64,000 nucleotides of DNA, taken from Oscillospiraceae bacterium (GTDB lineage Bacteria; Bacillota; Clostridia; Oscillospirales; Ruminococcaceae). Location of the stretch: positions 47,146 through 111,145 of the forward strand of contig JAFTVU010000015.1 of the NCBI GenBank assembly GCA_017465665.1, written 5' to 3'. Shown here piece after piece: positions 51,541 to 59,917 of this stretch. How positions within the stretch are numbered: the first letter of the stretch is position 1; every line of letters starts with the position of its first letter. The notes below the pieces were generated by a model, which was given only the letters and a program-made list of their open reading frames with translations, was not told the origin of the DNA and did no database searches. Position numbers and translations under genes: made by a program.

Positions 51541-52593
51541 TCAGACTTTGATATCAGACGATCTCTGCATATTCATAACCGAACAGGCTTTTATACAATC
51601 CTCTGTTTGCAAACCTTTTAATGCGTCTACAAACACCAGATGGCTATGGATTTCCTTATCACTTTCATAACGATCGCTGAAGCAATCATCAAGTATCACG
51701 TATCGCTTGATATCAGGATGTTCTTCCAGATAACGCCTGATCTCGCCTGTACGGTTTTTAATGCTGTTATCCCAAGGCGTAACATCCTTGATTTCCATAC
51801 CCGACTTATTAAAGACATCCACAAGATTATCCCAATTAACAACACGTTTATCAAAACCCTGTGCGAGCGCTCGTTGCCTGTATTCGGAGCTGCCATATCT
51901 CCAATCCGAAGCAATTACAACATCCGCTTTTGTTCTGGCTACAAGCTGCTTCAGATTTTCCAAAGCCTGAGGAAGCAGCTGCTGCACTTCAGCACGGGAG
52001 TCATATATGTCCAGTACTCCGTCAATATCAAGGAAGATCGTAAAAATATCGTCAGATATCATTTCCTCGGCTTTATTCAGGATAGCTATGCATTTCTGCT
52101 CGGTAAGTGCAATATCGGTTGCAAGCTCCTGTATGATAAGTTCGCCCTCACGCAGAGCCTGCTCATATTGAAATGTACTTAATTCACCGCTTACATACGC
52201 AGCATCAAGTTCATCCCTGTCTTTGATGCACACGTCTCCCTGTGGAGTAAGCACCACATCCAGATATTTATCTATGTAGTATACAATACCGTCATCATCA
52301 ATGCCTGTTTCTTCAATGACATCAATATACCATACGCTGACGCGTCTGTCGGGAGTGAAATACGCAGAAATACACCTTGATGTACCATCAGGTATAATAG
52401 TGAGCCATATCATACCCTTGCCGCATACAGGTATACGTCCCGATCTCTCATATTCCCAGTAACGAGTTTCACCGTCAGTAAGATAATTGAGTGATACCCA
52501 GCCCTTTAGTAATTCATTGTCCATTCTCATCTGATGATATGGAAAAAACTGAAAAAACCATTTTTTATCACGGACAAGCCTCATCTTATTCAT
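51541..52593 (-). CDS. DUF402-HAD fusion protein
   Basis: 350 residues. The N-terminal half (about 20-165) matches DUF402 (FomD/SA1684-type nucleoside diphosphatase): YFTPDRRVSVWYIDVIEETG, YYIDKYLDVVLTPQGDV and KDRDELDAAYVSGELS. The C-terminal half is a HAD domain: FLDIDGVL (Asp189, Asp191), DVVIASDWR and VILDDCFSD, with IKDVTPWDN and EIRRYLEEHPD between, like the HAD module of 'Swiss Army knife' RNA-repair proteins. Fusion of a nucleotide diphosphatase to a nucleotide or RNA phosphatase suggests clean-up or RNA-end processing. This is inference. Confidence 0.8.
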   Translation of the reverse strand: MNKMRLVRDKKWFFQFFPYHQMRMDNELLKGWVSLNYLTDGETRYWEYERSGRIPVCGKGMIWLTIIPDGTSRCISAYFTPDRRVSVWYIDVIEETGIDDDGIVYYIDKYLDVVLTPQGDVCIKDRDELDAAYVSGELSTFQYEQALREGELIIQELATDIALTEQKCIAILNKAEEMISDDIFTIFLDIDGVLDIYDSRAEVQQLLPQALENLKQLVARTKADVVIASDWRYGSSEYRQRALAQGFDKRVVNWDNLVDVFNKSGMEIKDVTPWDNSIKNRTGEIRRYLEEHPDIKRYVILDDCFSDRYESDKEIHSHLVFVDALKGLQTEDCIKACSVMNMQRSSDIKV

Positions 52594-52631
52594 AAGCGGT
52601 ACCTCTCAACAAAAATCATCAGCTCATACTG

Positions 52632-54122
52632 TTATGTATCCATACCCATGTGAGCAAGCGCTGCGCCGATATCCTCCTCGGTCAGAGCGCACAGCTCCTC
52701 ATCGCTGATATCCGCATCGGCAGAAAGCCTGTCTGCCTGATGGTTGATGGCGTGCTCGAATAGATTACGGATAGTACGCGCGTTGCCGAAATGCGCCTCA
52801 CGTGCTTCGTACATAGCATCGAACTTTTCACGCAGCACAGGCACAAGCTCGTCTGAAAGAGTGTAGCCGTTTGTATCACAGAAGCGCTGGAGTATCTTCA
52901 GCAGCGCCTCGCCGTCGTAATCGGGGAAGTTGAAGTACTTGTTGAAACGGGAGCTGAGACCGGGGTTGGAATCAATGAACTTATGCATGAGATCGTCATA
53001 TCCCGCAACTATTACCACCAGCTCATCACGGTGGTCCTCCATCGCCTTGAGTATGGTCTCGATGGCTTCCTTGCCGTAGCTGTCCTCCTTGTCGTTTGCG
53101 AGGGAGTATGCCTCGTCAATGAACAGAACGCCGCCCATTGCCTGTGCTACTACCTCCTGCGTCTTGATGGCTGTCTGACCGAGGTAGCCTGCTACAAGTC
53201 CGCTACGGTCTGTTTCAACAAGCTGACCCTTGGGGAGTATTCCCATGAGCTTGTACAGCTTTGCTATCATGCGGGCAACGGTGGTCTTACCTGTACCCGG
53301 ATTTCCTGTGAACACCAGATGATAGGATACCGTAGGCACTTTCATGCCGCGCTCCTTACGCAGCTTGCTCACCTTGATGAAGTTCATAAGGCTCTGGACA
53401 TCCGCCTTAACCTTGTCAAGACCCACAAGGCCGTTAAGCTCTGCCATTACGCTTTCAAGGGTATCGGTATCCTCCTCTGCCTGTGCTTCGGCTTCGGCTT
53501 CTGTTTTTGCTTCTGTCTGCTCCTGCGCTTCGGGCTTTGACGCACCACCCAGCTTTATTTCGGTGGAGAGCTTCAGTGAACGCGCCAGCAGACCGCCGTC
53601 CGAGGGCTGCTCGGACTTCTTTGGTGCGCTGAACAGCAGCGGATCAAAGAACATGGGCGCTGCTGCGGGCGACGGCTCGCCGCACTGATCCATGAGCTGC
53701 TTACAGATATCGTCTATAGTATCATCCTCTGCGCCTGTGCACTCGCTGTCAGACAGCGCCACAAGCTGCAGGAACAGCTTTACAGCCTGCGCCATATCCT
53801 GTGCCACGCCGTACAGCATACAGGAGCTGTCATCAGCTATCTTCTTGTAAAAGGGCGGTACGATATCCACATTACTGTAGCCGTGGAAAGTAGCCATCAG
53901 CTCCTGTACCTTAGCTTCTGTGAGCTTGCTGCCGCTGATGATCTCCAGCACCTCTGTGCTGTCCGCAGCGGACGCACTGCCTGCCGAGAGCACCATGACC
54001 GAGAGCGAAACGAGCCACTCACGCACGTCCGCCTCGCAATCCTCGCCCGAATACTTCTTGAAATTGTTGATAAGATCGGGCAGCGCGATCTTCATATACT
54101 CTATACTTTCGATATTCTTCAT
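52632..54122 (-). CDS. CbbX/SpoVK-type AAA+ ATPase
   Basis: 496 residues. The N-terminal half is helical and unknown. A charged TEAKTEAEAEAQAEED linker (about 195-225) leads to the AAA+ domain with LVGLDKVKADVQSLMNF, Walker A TGNPGTGKTT, Walker B GVLFIDEAYSL and SRFNKYFNFPDYD. This is the CbxX/CfqX group, which includes Rubisco activase CbbX, SpoVK and EccA of type VII secretion. No sporulation or secretion genes are adjacent, so its client is unknown. GGAGGATATGAA precedes the ATG. Confidence 0.88.
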   Translation of the reverse strand: MKNIESIEYMKIALPDLINNFKKYSGEDCEADVREWLVSLSVMVLSAGSASAADSTEVLEIISGSKLTEAKVQELMATFHGYSNVDIVPPFYKKIADDSSCMLYGVAQDMAQAVKLFLQLVALSDSECTGAEDDTIDDICKQLMDQCGEPSPAAAPMFFDPLLFSAPKKSEQPSDGGLLARSLKLSTEIKLGGASKPEAQEQTEAKTEAEAEAQAEEDTDTLESVMAELNGLVGLDKVKADVQSLMNFIKVSKLRKERGMKVPTVSYHLVFTGNPGTGKTTVARMIAKLYKLMGILPKGQLVETDRSGLVAGYLGQTAIKTQEVVAQAMGGVLFIDEAYSLANDKEDSYGKEAIETILKAMEDHRDELVVIVAGYDDLMHKFIDSNPGLSSRFNKYFNFPDYDGEALLKILQRFCDTNGYTLSDELVPVLREKFDAMYEAREAHFGNARTIRNLFEHAINHQADRLSADADISDEELCALTEEDIGAALAHMGMDT

Positions 54123-54161
54123 TTCATATCCTCCGTATGCTCAGATATATCCTATGCCGCA

Positions 54162-54614
54162 TCAGAGCTCTGCAAGTATCTCTGCGGCATTTGTATCGGG
54201 CTTTACCCTGGGCATCACCTTTTCGATGTTACCCTGCTCATCTATGATGAATGTGGTGCGGACTACGCCCATGCTCACCTTGCCGTACAGCTTCTTTTCC
54301 TGCCATACTCCGTACGCCTGTATAGCTTCAAGCTCGGGATCAGATAACAGCACGAACGGAAGCCCGTGCTTTTCTGCGAACTTCACATGGGATGCTACGC
54401 TGTCCTTGCTGACGCCTATGACCTCCACGCCCTTTTCCTGAAATCCCTTATATGCTGCAGCAAATGCACAAGCCTGACGGGTGCAGCCGGGAGTGTTATC
54501 CTTGGGGTAAAAATACAGCACTACTTTTTTGCCGAGAAAATCAGAAAGCGATACATCCGTACCGTTCTTATCCTTTAAAGTGAACTGAGGTGCTTTCATT
54601 CCTTTTTCTAACAT
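54162..54614 (-). CDS. bcp: Thiol peroxidase, Bcp/PrxQ type
   Basis: 150 residues from the ATG at 54614 (MLEKGMKAPQFTLKDKNGTD), with GGAGG upstream. The peroxidatic cysteine lies in YFYPKDNTPGCTRQACAF, with the second cysteine five residues on, as in PrxQ/Bcp. It reduces peroxides using thioredoxin and protects this anaerobe from oxygen exposure. It ends 39 bp before the AAA gene on the same strand. Confidence 0.95.
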   Translation of the reverse strand: MLEKGMKAPQFTLKDKNGTDVSLSDFLGKKVVLYFYPKDNTPGCTRQACAFAAAYKGFQEKGVEVIGVSKDSVASHVKFAEKHGLPFVLLSDPELEAIQAYGVWQEKKLYGKVSMGVVRTTFIIDEQGNIEKVMPRVKPDTNAAEILAEL

Positions 54615-54763
54615 CGGGAACCTCCTTACGTTAAATACCACAATATATAATATAACACACTTTTCAAATATAATCAACCGCTTTGTGTAACAAATATTCA
54701 TAATGGTTTGCAGAATAAACAAAAACTCTGCGATATATTTGTCATAATTATCACATTTGAATG

Positions 54764-54792
54764 TTGACGATTACACCAAAAAGTGATAAACT
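54764..54792 (+). promoter_or_regulatory. Promoter of the GGDEF-EAL gene
   Basis: TTGACG (54764-54769), 17-bp spacer, TAAACT (54787-54792). Confidence 0.6.
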
Positions 54793-54850
54793 ATAATTAA
54801 GTAATGAAGTAGAAAAACGAAGATGAAGTAGTTTAAGTATGGAGGCTATC

Positions 54851-56542
54851 ATGAGCAGCATTTTATGCAGTGATAATTTCAGGAGCTTCTTTGAAAACAT
54901 CGAGAAGATAGGCATTCCCGCACAGGAACTGCCCGATGTTGTAGGAAAGGAGCTCTCTCTTATTGCGCCTGATATAAGGCTTGGCAGGATGACGCTGGAA
55001 TTTATCTCTCCGCCGATGCCATACAATGTACAGGGCACGCACGCCACTTGTGAGCTTTATCTCTCCCCTGTCGGCTTTGATGAGAATTGCGTAAAAACAG
55101 AATTTGCCACAGGCGATAACGGCGCGGTGATCCTCACATCCGCTCCTGAAAAGGGCAGCATATGGAGCGAGGAGGAAAAAGCAGAGATCACGTTCCTGCA
55201 CAAGAGCGTATTCGTGATCTTCGGGCGCGCAAGGCTTTCGGATATCGTCAAGATCGCCGTTACAAGCGACGCAATGACAAAGCTCCCCAATGCAAGCGGC
55301 TTTATGTCCATAGGAACAAGACTGCTGAAGCAGGGTCAGCTCAGCAACTACACGGCAATGTACATCAATCTGAAGAACTTCAGATGCGTAAACAGCCAGA
55401 TGGGCAACAAGCACGGTGACGAGGCAATAAGAGCCTATGCCGCAACGCTGCACGCTTGGCTCGGTGAGGATGGCTATGCGGCACGTCTTGGCGGCGACAA
55501 CTTCACTGTTCTCGTGAAGAAAGAGCGCAAGCAGGATCTGCTGAGATTCCTTTCCGATGTTCTGGTAGAGGTTGAAGTGGAAAGCGGCAAGATACCGTTT
55601 ACTATATCTGCAAGAGTCGGCGTGTACGATATACAGCCCGGCGATATCATGCCGAACATTATGGAGTGCATCTCCACCGCAGTCAGCAATGCAAAGAGAA
55701 ACCCTGCTACCAATGTGGTCACATTCACAGCCGAAACGATGAAAAAGGTGGAGCGCGAGCACGCTATAACTGCCATGTTCCCTGCTGCCCTCAATAACCG
55801 CGAGTTCATCGTATATTATCAGCCTAAGGTGGATCTTTCAACCAGCAGGATGTGCGGCTGCGAGGCGCTGGTGCGCTGGAAAAAGGATGACAGGATAATC
55901 TCCCCTGCGGAGTTCATCCCCGTATTCGAGCGTGACGGAAACGTATGCGCACTGGACTTCTATATGCTGGACAATGTCTGCCGTGATATAAGCAAGTGGC
56001 TGAAGAACGGTCTTGAGCCTGTTACGGTATCTGTAAACTTCTCAAAGACACATCTGCATAATCCCAATATCGCTGAGGATATACTTGCTGTCATCAACAA
56101 GTATAACATAGATACAAAATACATCGAGGTAGAGCTTACCGAAATGTCAGATTTCAATGATTACGAGGCTTTCAAGGCGCTTGTAAACAAAATGAAAGAA
56201 AACGGCGTTGTTACATCTATCGATGACTTCGGCACGGGCTACTCCTCTCTCAACCTGCTGACGGACTTCATGTTCGATGTGGTGAAGCTGGACAAGTCTT
56301 TCCTTGACAACATCGAAAGAAGCGGCAGCAAGACGGATGAGATAGTAGTACGCAACATCGTAAAGATGATAAAGGAGCTTGGCATGAAAGCCATCGCCGA
56401 GGGCGTTGAAACAGTGCAGCAGGCGCAGTTCCTGAAAGATATCGAATGTACCATGGTGCAAGGATATCTCTATGACAGACCGCTGTGCGTTGAGGACTTC
56501 ACAAAAAGGCTCGGCAAAAAGGAATACGAAAAGCTATTATAA
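54851..56542 (+). CDS. GGDEF-EAL protein, probable c-di-GMP phosphodiesterase
   Basis: 563 residues from the ATG at 54851 with GGAGG 5 bases upstream; an ATG 12 bp earlier overlaps the ribosome site. An N-terminal sensory segment (about 1-135), a GGDEF domain (about 140-300) with degenerate signature GGDNF, and an EAL domain (about 310-555). The EAL domain keeps EALVRW, VNFSKTH, VELTEMSD, SIDDFGTGYSS, VKLDKSFL and EGVET, so hydrolysis of c-di-GMP is likely, while the degenerate GGDEF may bind GTP as a regulator. No membrane span is visible. Confidence 0.93.
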   Translation: MSSILCSDNFRSFFENIEKIGIPAQELPDVVGKELSLIAPDIRLGRMTLEFISPPMPYNVQGTHATCELYLSPVGFDENCVKTEFATGDNGAVILTSAPEKGSIWSEEEKAEITFLHKSVFVIFGRARLSDIVKIAVTSDAMTKLPNASGFMSIGTRLLKQGQLSNYTAMYINLKNFRCVNSQMGNKHGDEAIRAYAATLHAWLGEDGYAARLGGDNFTVLVKKERKQDLLRFLSDVLVEVEVESGKIPFTISARVGVYDIQPGDIMPNIMECISTAVSNAKRNPATNVVTFTAETMKKVEREHAITAMFPAALNNREFIVYYQPKVDLSTSRMCGCEALVRWKKDDRIISPAEFIPVFERDGNVCALDFYMLDNVCRDISKWLKNGLEPVTVSVNFSKTHLHNPNIAEDILAVINKYNIDTKYIEVELTEMSDFNDYEAFKALVNKMKENGVVTSIDDFGTGYSSLNLLTDFMFDVVKLDKSFLDNIERSGSKTDEIVVRNIVKMIKELGMKAIAEGVETVQQAQFLKDIECTMVQGYLYDRPLCVEDFTKRLGKKEYEKLL

Positions 56543-56586
56543 CGACCGAAACGGCGGCATTTTTACAGTGCCGCCGTTTTTACTAT

Positions 56587-58878
56587 TCATATCTCATCGC
56601 CGTACAGACCGCCCCTGCAGCCTGTTGCGATATATACACGTCCGTAGCTTCTCATATCACCGTCCATGGAGACGATATGTCCGTACATCTGCGCATCGGT
56701 ATTTATGCGTGACCAGCTACAGCCGTTATCAGCGCTGCGCCAGAAGCCGTATTCCCCGAAAAGCGTACCGCTTATGTAGAGCATAGGTGTATCAGCCGAA
56801 TCTCCTGCGCCGTATCCTGCCGCTTTTACATAATCGCCGTCCTCTGTTATGCGGACTGCCGCTGCGGAGGTATCTGTGAACTCGATGCGCCAGAGTCCGT
56901 GGCTCAGCAGCGCCGCATAGCATACGCCCTCAGCAAAGGGATGAAAGCGTATCTCACAGCCCTTGAAGCCGTCTATGCCTGACATCCTGCACTCAGGCAG
57001 GCCGCCTGTTACGGGTATCTGCCTGAAGCTCTTGCCCTTGTCATGGCTGACATAGAGCTGTCCGCTTTCTCCGAAGCCGTAGAAGCGCTCAGCGTTCAGC
57101 CTGTCGGAGAATATCTTTATCGTAAGCTCGCTTTCAGTGATATCAGCGCCGTCCACATCATACACCTGCACCTTTGTGAACGTGCCGCTGCCGATATCAT
57201 ACCTTACCGCACCAAAGCACGGAAGCTGCATCCACTTGTATGCAAGCGTCCACAGTATCACTTCACCATCGGCGGATATTGCCGCCCAGCCGCTGTTTGT
57301 GTTGGGCTTCTGTATGGCGGATATCACCTCATCAAGTCTCTCCGAAATACCAACGGGATAGCCGATGTGCGTGAAGCTGTCGCCGCCGTCGGTCGTGAGG
57401 ATAACGCCGCCCTTTGTGTGACCTGTCCAGTTGCCGCGGGCGGTCGCAATGAAGATATCAGGGTCAGCGCTGAGATAGTCTGCATTCAGGCAGGTTATGT
57501 AACGGTGACCGTCCGCATCCGCAAAGGAATTCTCGCAGGGGCTGCTTACATCCCTGAAAGCAAAGCCGCCCAGATCTCCCACAAGATCGATAACGCTGTT
57601 CTTTCCGCCCGAAACGCCGTAAATGTTCATGTGCACCGTTTCCTCCATGCCGTAGCACAGCGTGGAGATATGCGGTTCATCACCAGTTACACCGATAAGC
57701 GCAAACGGGCCTGTGCCTGTGTTTATCACGGCAAGATCGGTATTGAACGGGTCAAAGCGCAGGCAGCTCATCCAGTGCAGTGGCACTCTGCCGCCGTTGT
57801 ATTCGGGCTTGAGATACGGAACGTCTACCTCAAAACGACTGAGTTCTGTGCTTCTGATAACATCATAATGTCTGCCGCCATCGCGCGAAATGAATACTCC
57901 ATCTCCATGGCCGCCGATGCTGCACACTGCCACGATATCTCCGCAAACATCCACACCGCCCAGTCCGAAAGGAAGTCTGCGGCGCTCATTTATATCCTTA
58001 AAGCCGATATCGGGGGTCATATCCTCGGCAAAGCTGAGAGCTCCGTTTATGATATCATAGCGCCACAGCCTGCCGTCAAAGCCTCCGCCGTTATCGCAGG
58101 CAAAATCGTTCCAGCCGCCCCAGCCGCTCTTATATCCATGGGAAAAGGATATATACACGCTGCTGCCATCCGCTGCAATGCTTACCGCCACAAAGCCGTT
58201 ATGATCGCAGCGCTCATCGCACAGCGGTTCGGGGATGGTAAGCTTCTGAAAGGTGGAGAGATCATAGCTTATGTACAGCGTATGTCCTCGGTCTGAGCCG
58301 TCTGCAAGCGTCTGTCCTGTGCAGGATACTATCATCATATCCTCCGTGGGGTGCAGGAAAACAAAGGCTATCTGCTCCTCGGGGAAATCAACGCTCTCCC
58401 ATGTATCGCCCTCATCCTCCGAGCGCCACAGACCCTCATCCTGAGAGCCGTACCACAGAACTCCGTTCCTGAATGCAAGGCGCTCCGCAGTTGAACGGGC
58501 AGGTGCGTTTCCGTTGCAGCAGAAAGGCACAGGCTTTTCAACGAAGTGCTCCCCCATATCGTCAGATATGAGCAAAGCCGCACTGCCGCGATCAAAGCCC
58601 TTTCGGCTGTCACCGCACATGGCATACAGCTTTTCGGGGCGGTCTGCGTCCAGTGCCAGCGAGATAGGCTGAGAAAGGTGATGTGTGAATTCCGTCAGCC
58701 AGTTGCCCAGAGAGAGCCAGCGGTGCTCTGTATGATCAAATCTGTATATTCCGCCTATATCTGTTCTTGCGTAGAGGATGCCACTGCTTTTCGGATGGAA
58801 CACGAAGCCCGTGACAAAGCCTCCGCCCGGAACAGACAGTGAGCTATATTCATACTGTATATCGTCAAGTCGTACCAT
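56587..58878 (-). CDS. GH74-family xyloglucanase-like protein, no signal peptide
   Basis: 763 residues. The N-terminal block GGGFVTGFVFHPKSSGILYA then RTDIGGIYRF is diagnostic of GH74, where this Asp is catalytic. Asp-box repeats (for example WRSEDEGDTWESV, ISRDGGRHYDV, TTDGGDSFTHIG, VSHDKGKSFRQI) form two seven-bladed propellers. It hydrolyses the xyloglucan backbone. There is no signal peptide, dockerin or CBM, unlike secreted GH74 enzymes, so it is probably cytosolic and acts on oligosaccharides. It would work with the GH31 alpha-xylosidase. Confidence 0.9.
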   Translation of the reverse strand: MVRLDDIQYEYSSLSVPGGGFVTGFVFHPKSSGILYARTDIGGIYRFDHTEHRWLSLGNWLTEFTHHLSQPISLALDADRPEKLYAMCGDSRKGFDRGSAALLISDDMGEHFVEKPVPFCCNGNAPARSTAERLAFRNGVLWYGSQDEGLWRSEDEGDTWESVDFPEEQIAFVFLHPTEDMMIVSCTGQTLADGSDRGHTLYISYDLSTFQKLTIPEPLCDERCDHNGFVAVSIAADGSSVYISFSHGYKSGWGGWNDFACDNGGGFDGRLWRYDIINGALSFAEDMTPDIGFKDINERRRLPFGLGGVDVCGDIVAVCSIGGHGDGVFISRDGGRHYDVIRSTELSRFEVDVPYLKPEYNGGRVPLHWMSCLRFDPFNTDLAVINTGTGPFALIGVTGDEPHISTLCYGMEETVHMNIYGVSGGKNSVIDLVGDLGGFAFRDVSSPCENSFADADGHRYITCLNADYLSADPDIFIATARGNWTGHTKGGVILTTDGGDSFTHIGYPVGISERLDEVISAIQKPNTNSGWAAISADGEVILWTLAYKWMQLPCFGAVRYDIGSGTFTKVQVYDVDGADITESELTIKIFSDRLNAERFYGFGESGQLYVSHDKGKSFRQIPVTGGLPECRMSGIDGFKGCEIRFHPFAEGVCYAALLSHGLWRIEFTDTSAAAVRITEDGDYVKAAGYGAGDSADTPMLYISGTLFGEYGFWRSADNGCSWSRINTDAQMYGHIVSMDGDMRSYGRVYIATGCRGGLYGDEI

Positions 58879-58987
58879 GAGTGCCTCCGAAGCTAATATA
58901 GGTAATATTCTAGCACAAACAGAGAATAATTACAAGCAGGCTCATACAAGATACATGCTCAAAATAACATATTACCTACTCTTTCTA

Positions 58988-59016
58988 TTGACACGCCGCG
59001 AAAACTGTTATATAAT
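58988..59016 (+). promoter_or_regulatory. Promoter of the SDR gene
   Basis: Exact TTGACA (58988-58993), 17-bp spacer, exact TATAAT (59011-59016). Confidence 0.9.
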
Positions 59017-59063
59017 TAACATATATGGGGTATTCCCCGAAAAAATCAAGGAGAATGAATATT

Positions 59064-59807
59064 ATGCTTAAAAACAAGGTTGCGGTAATTACAGGCGGCA
59101 CAAGAGGAATCGGCTTTGCCATTGCTGAGCTTTTTGCAAAGAACGGTGCCAAGGTGGCTGTTCTCGGCTCTCGCAAGGAGACTGTTGACAAGGCGCTGGA
59201 AAAGCTCTCTGCTATCGACTCCTCCTATGAGATAATGGGTCTGTATCCCGATATCACAGATTATTCCGCAGTTGAGGCTGCTTTCAACGAGATAAAGGCA
59301 CGTTTCGGTAAGATCGATATCCTTGTGAACAACGCAGGTATCTCCGCACGCGAGCCTATCGAGGCTTATGAGCCCAACGCATTCAAGAATATTATGGATC
59401 TCAATGTAACTGCTGTGTTCAACGGCTGCAAGGCTGCAGTTCCCATGATGAAGGAAAACGGCGGCGGAAGCATCATCAACACAAGCTCCATGGTCGCAAA
59501 GTTCGGTCAGGTGAGCGGAGTTGGCTATCCCACATCAAAGTTCGCCGTAAACGGCATGACACAGAGCCTTGCACGTGAGCTGGGCAAGTTCAACATCCGT
59601 GTGAACGCTGTTGCTCCGGGTGTTACCAGAACAGATATGGTTGCTGCACTCCCTGAGGAGATGGTTGCAAGAGTGGCGGCAGGTATCCCCATGGGCAGAG
59701 TAGGCGAGCCTGAGGAGGTCGCTAATGCGTTCCTGTTCCTTGCAAGCGATATGGCAAGCTACGTTTCGGGCGCTATCCTCGCTGTTGACGGCGCTACCGT
59801 AAACTGA
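59064..59807 (+). CDS. SDR-family oxidoreductase (FabG/gluconate dehydrogenase-like)
   Basis: 247 residues from the ATG at 59064, with AAGGAGAATG upstream. The cofactor motif is VAVITGGTRGIGFAIAELFA; the catalytic residues are Asn in ILVNNAGIS, Ser in INTSSMVAKFG, and Tyr and Lys in YPTSKFAVNG. It is a classical NAD(P)H-dependent SDR. It stands alone behind a consensus promoter rather than in a fatty acid operon, so sugar or polyol reduction is as likely as FabG function. Confidence 0.92.
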   Translation: MLKNKVAVITGGTRGIGFAIAELFAKNGAKVAVLGSRKETVDKALEKLSAIDSSYEIMGLYPDITDYSAVEAAFNEIKARFGKIDILVNNAGISAREPIEAYEPNAFKNIMDLNVTAVFNGCKAAVPMMKENGGGSIINTSSMVAKFGQVSGVGYPTSKFAVNGMTQSLARELGKFNIRVNAVAPGVTRTDMVAALPEEMVARVAAGIPMGRVGEPEEVANAFLFLASDMASYVSGAILAVDGATVN

Positions 59808-59823
59808 TATCACAATAACAGCA

Positions 59824-59856
59824 AGAGCCGCTTCCCTGCTACACGGGAGCGGCTCT
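59824..59856 (+). terminator. Terminator of the SDR gene
   Basis: A long GC-rich hairpin with arms of about 12 bp (one mismatch) and an 8-nt loop, 17 bp after the stop. Confidence 0.85.
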
Positions 59857-59871
59857 GATATTCAAAAACAG

Positions 59872-59907
59872 AAAGCACCCTTTCGGATAGCTCCATGAGG
59901 GTGCTTT
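59872..59907 (-). terminator. Terminator of the DUF342 gene
   Basis: 10-bp perfect arms (59872-59881 and 59898-59907); the minus strand continues TTTCTGTTTTTG, just past the stop at 59918. Confidence 0.8.
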
Positions 59908-59917
59908 ATCTTTTATC

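Noticed and set aside
54723-54850. c-di-GMP riboswitch upstream of the GGDEF-EAL gene
   Set aside because: The leader is too short and lacks the conserved paired core of the known classes.
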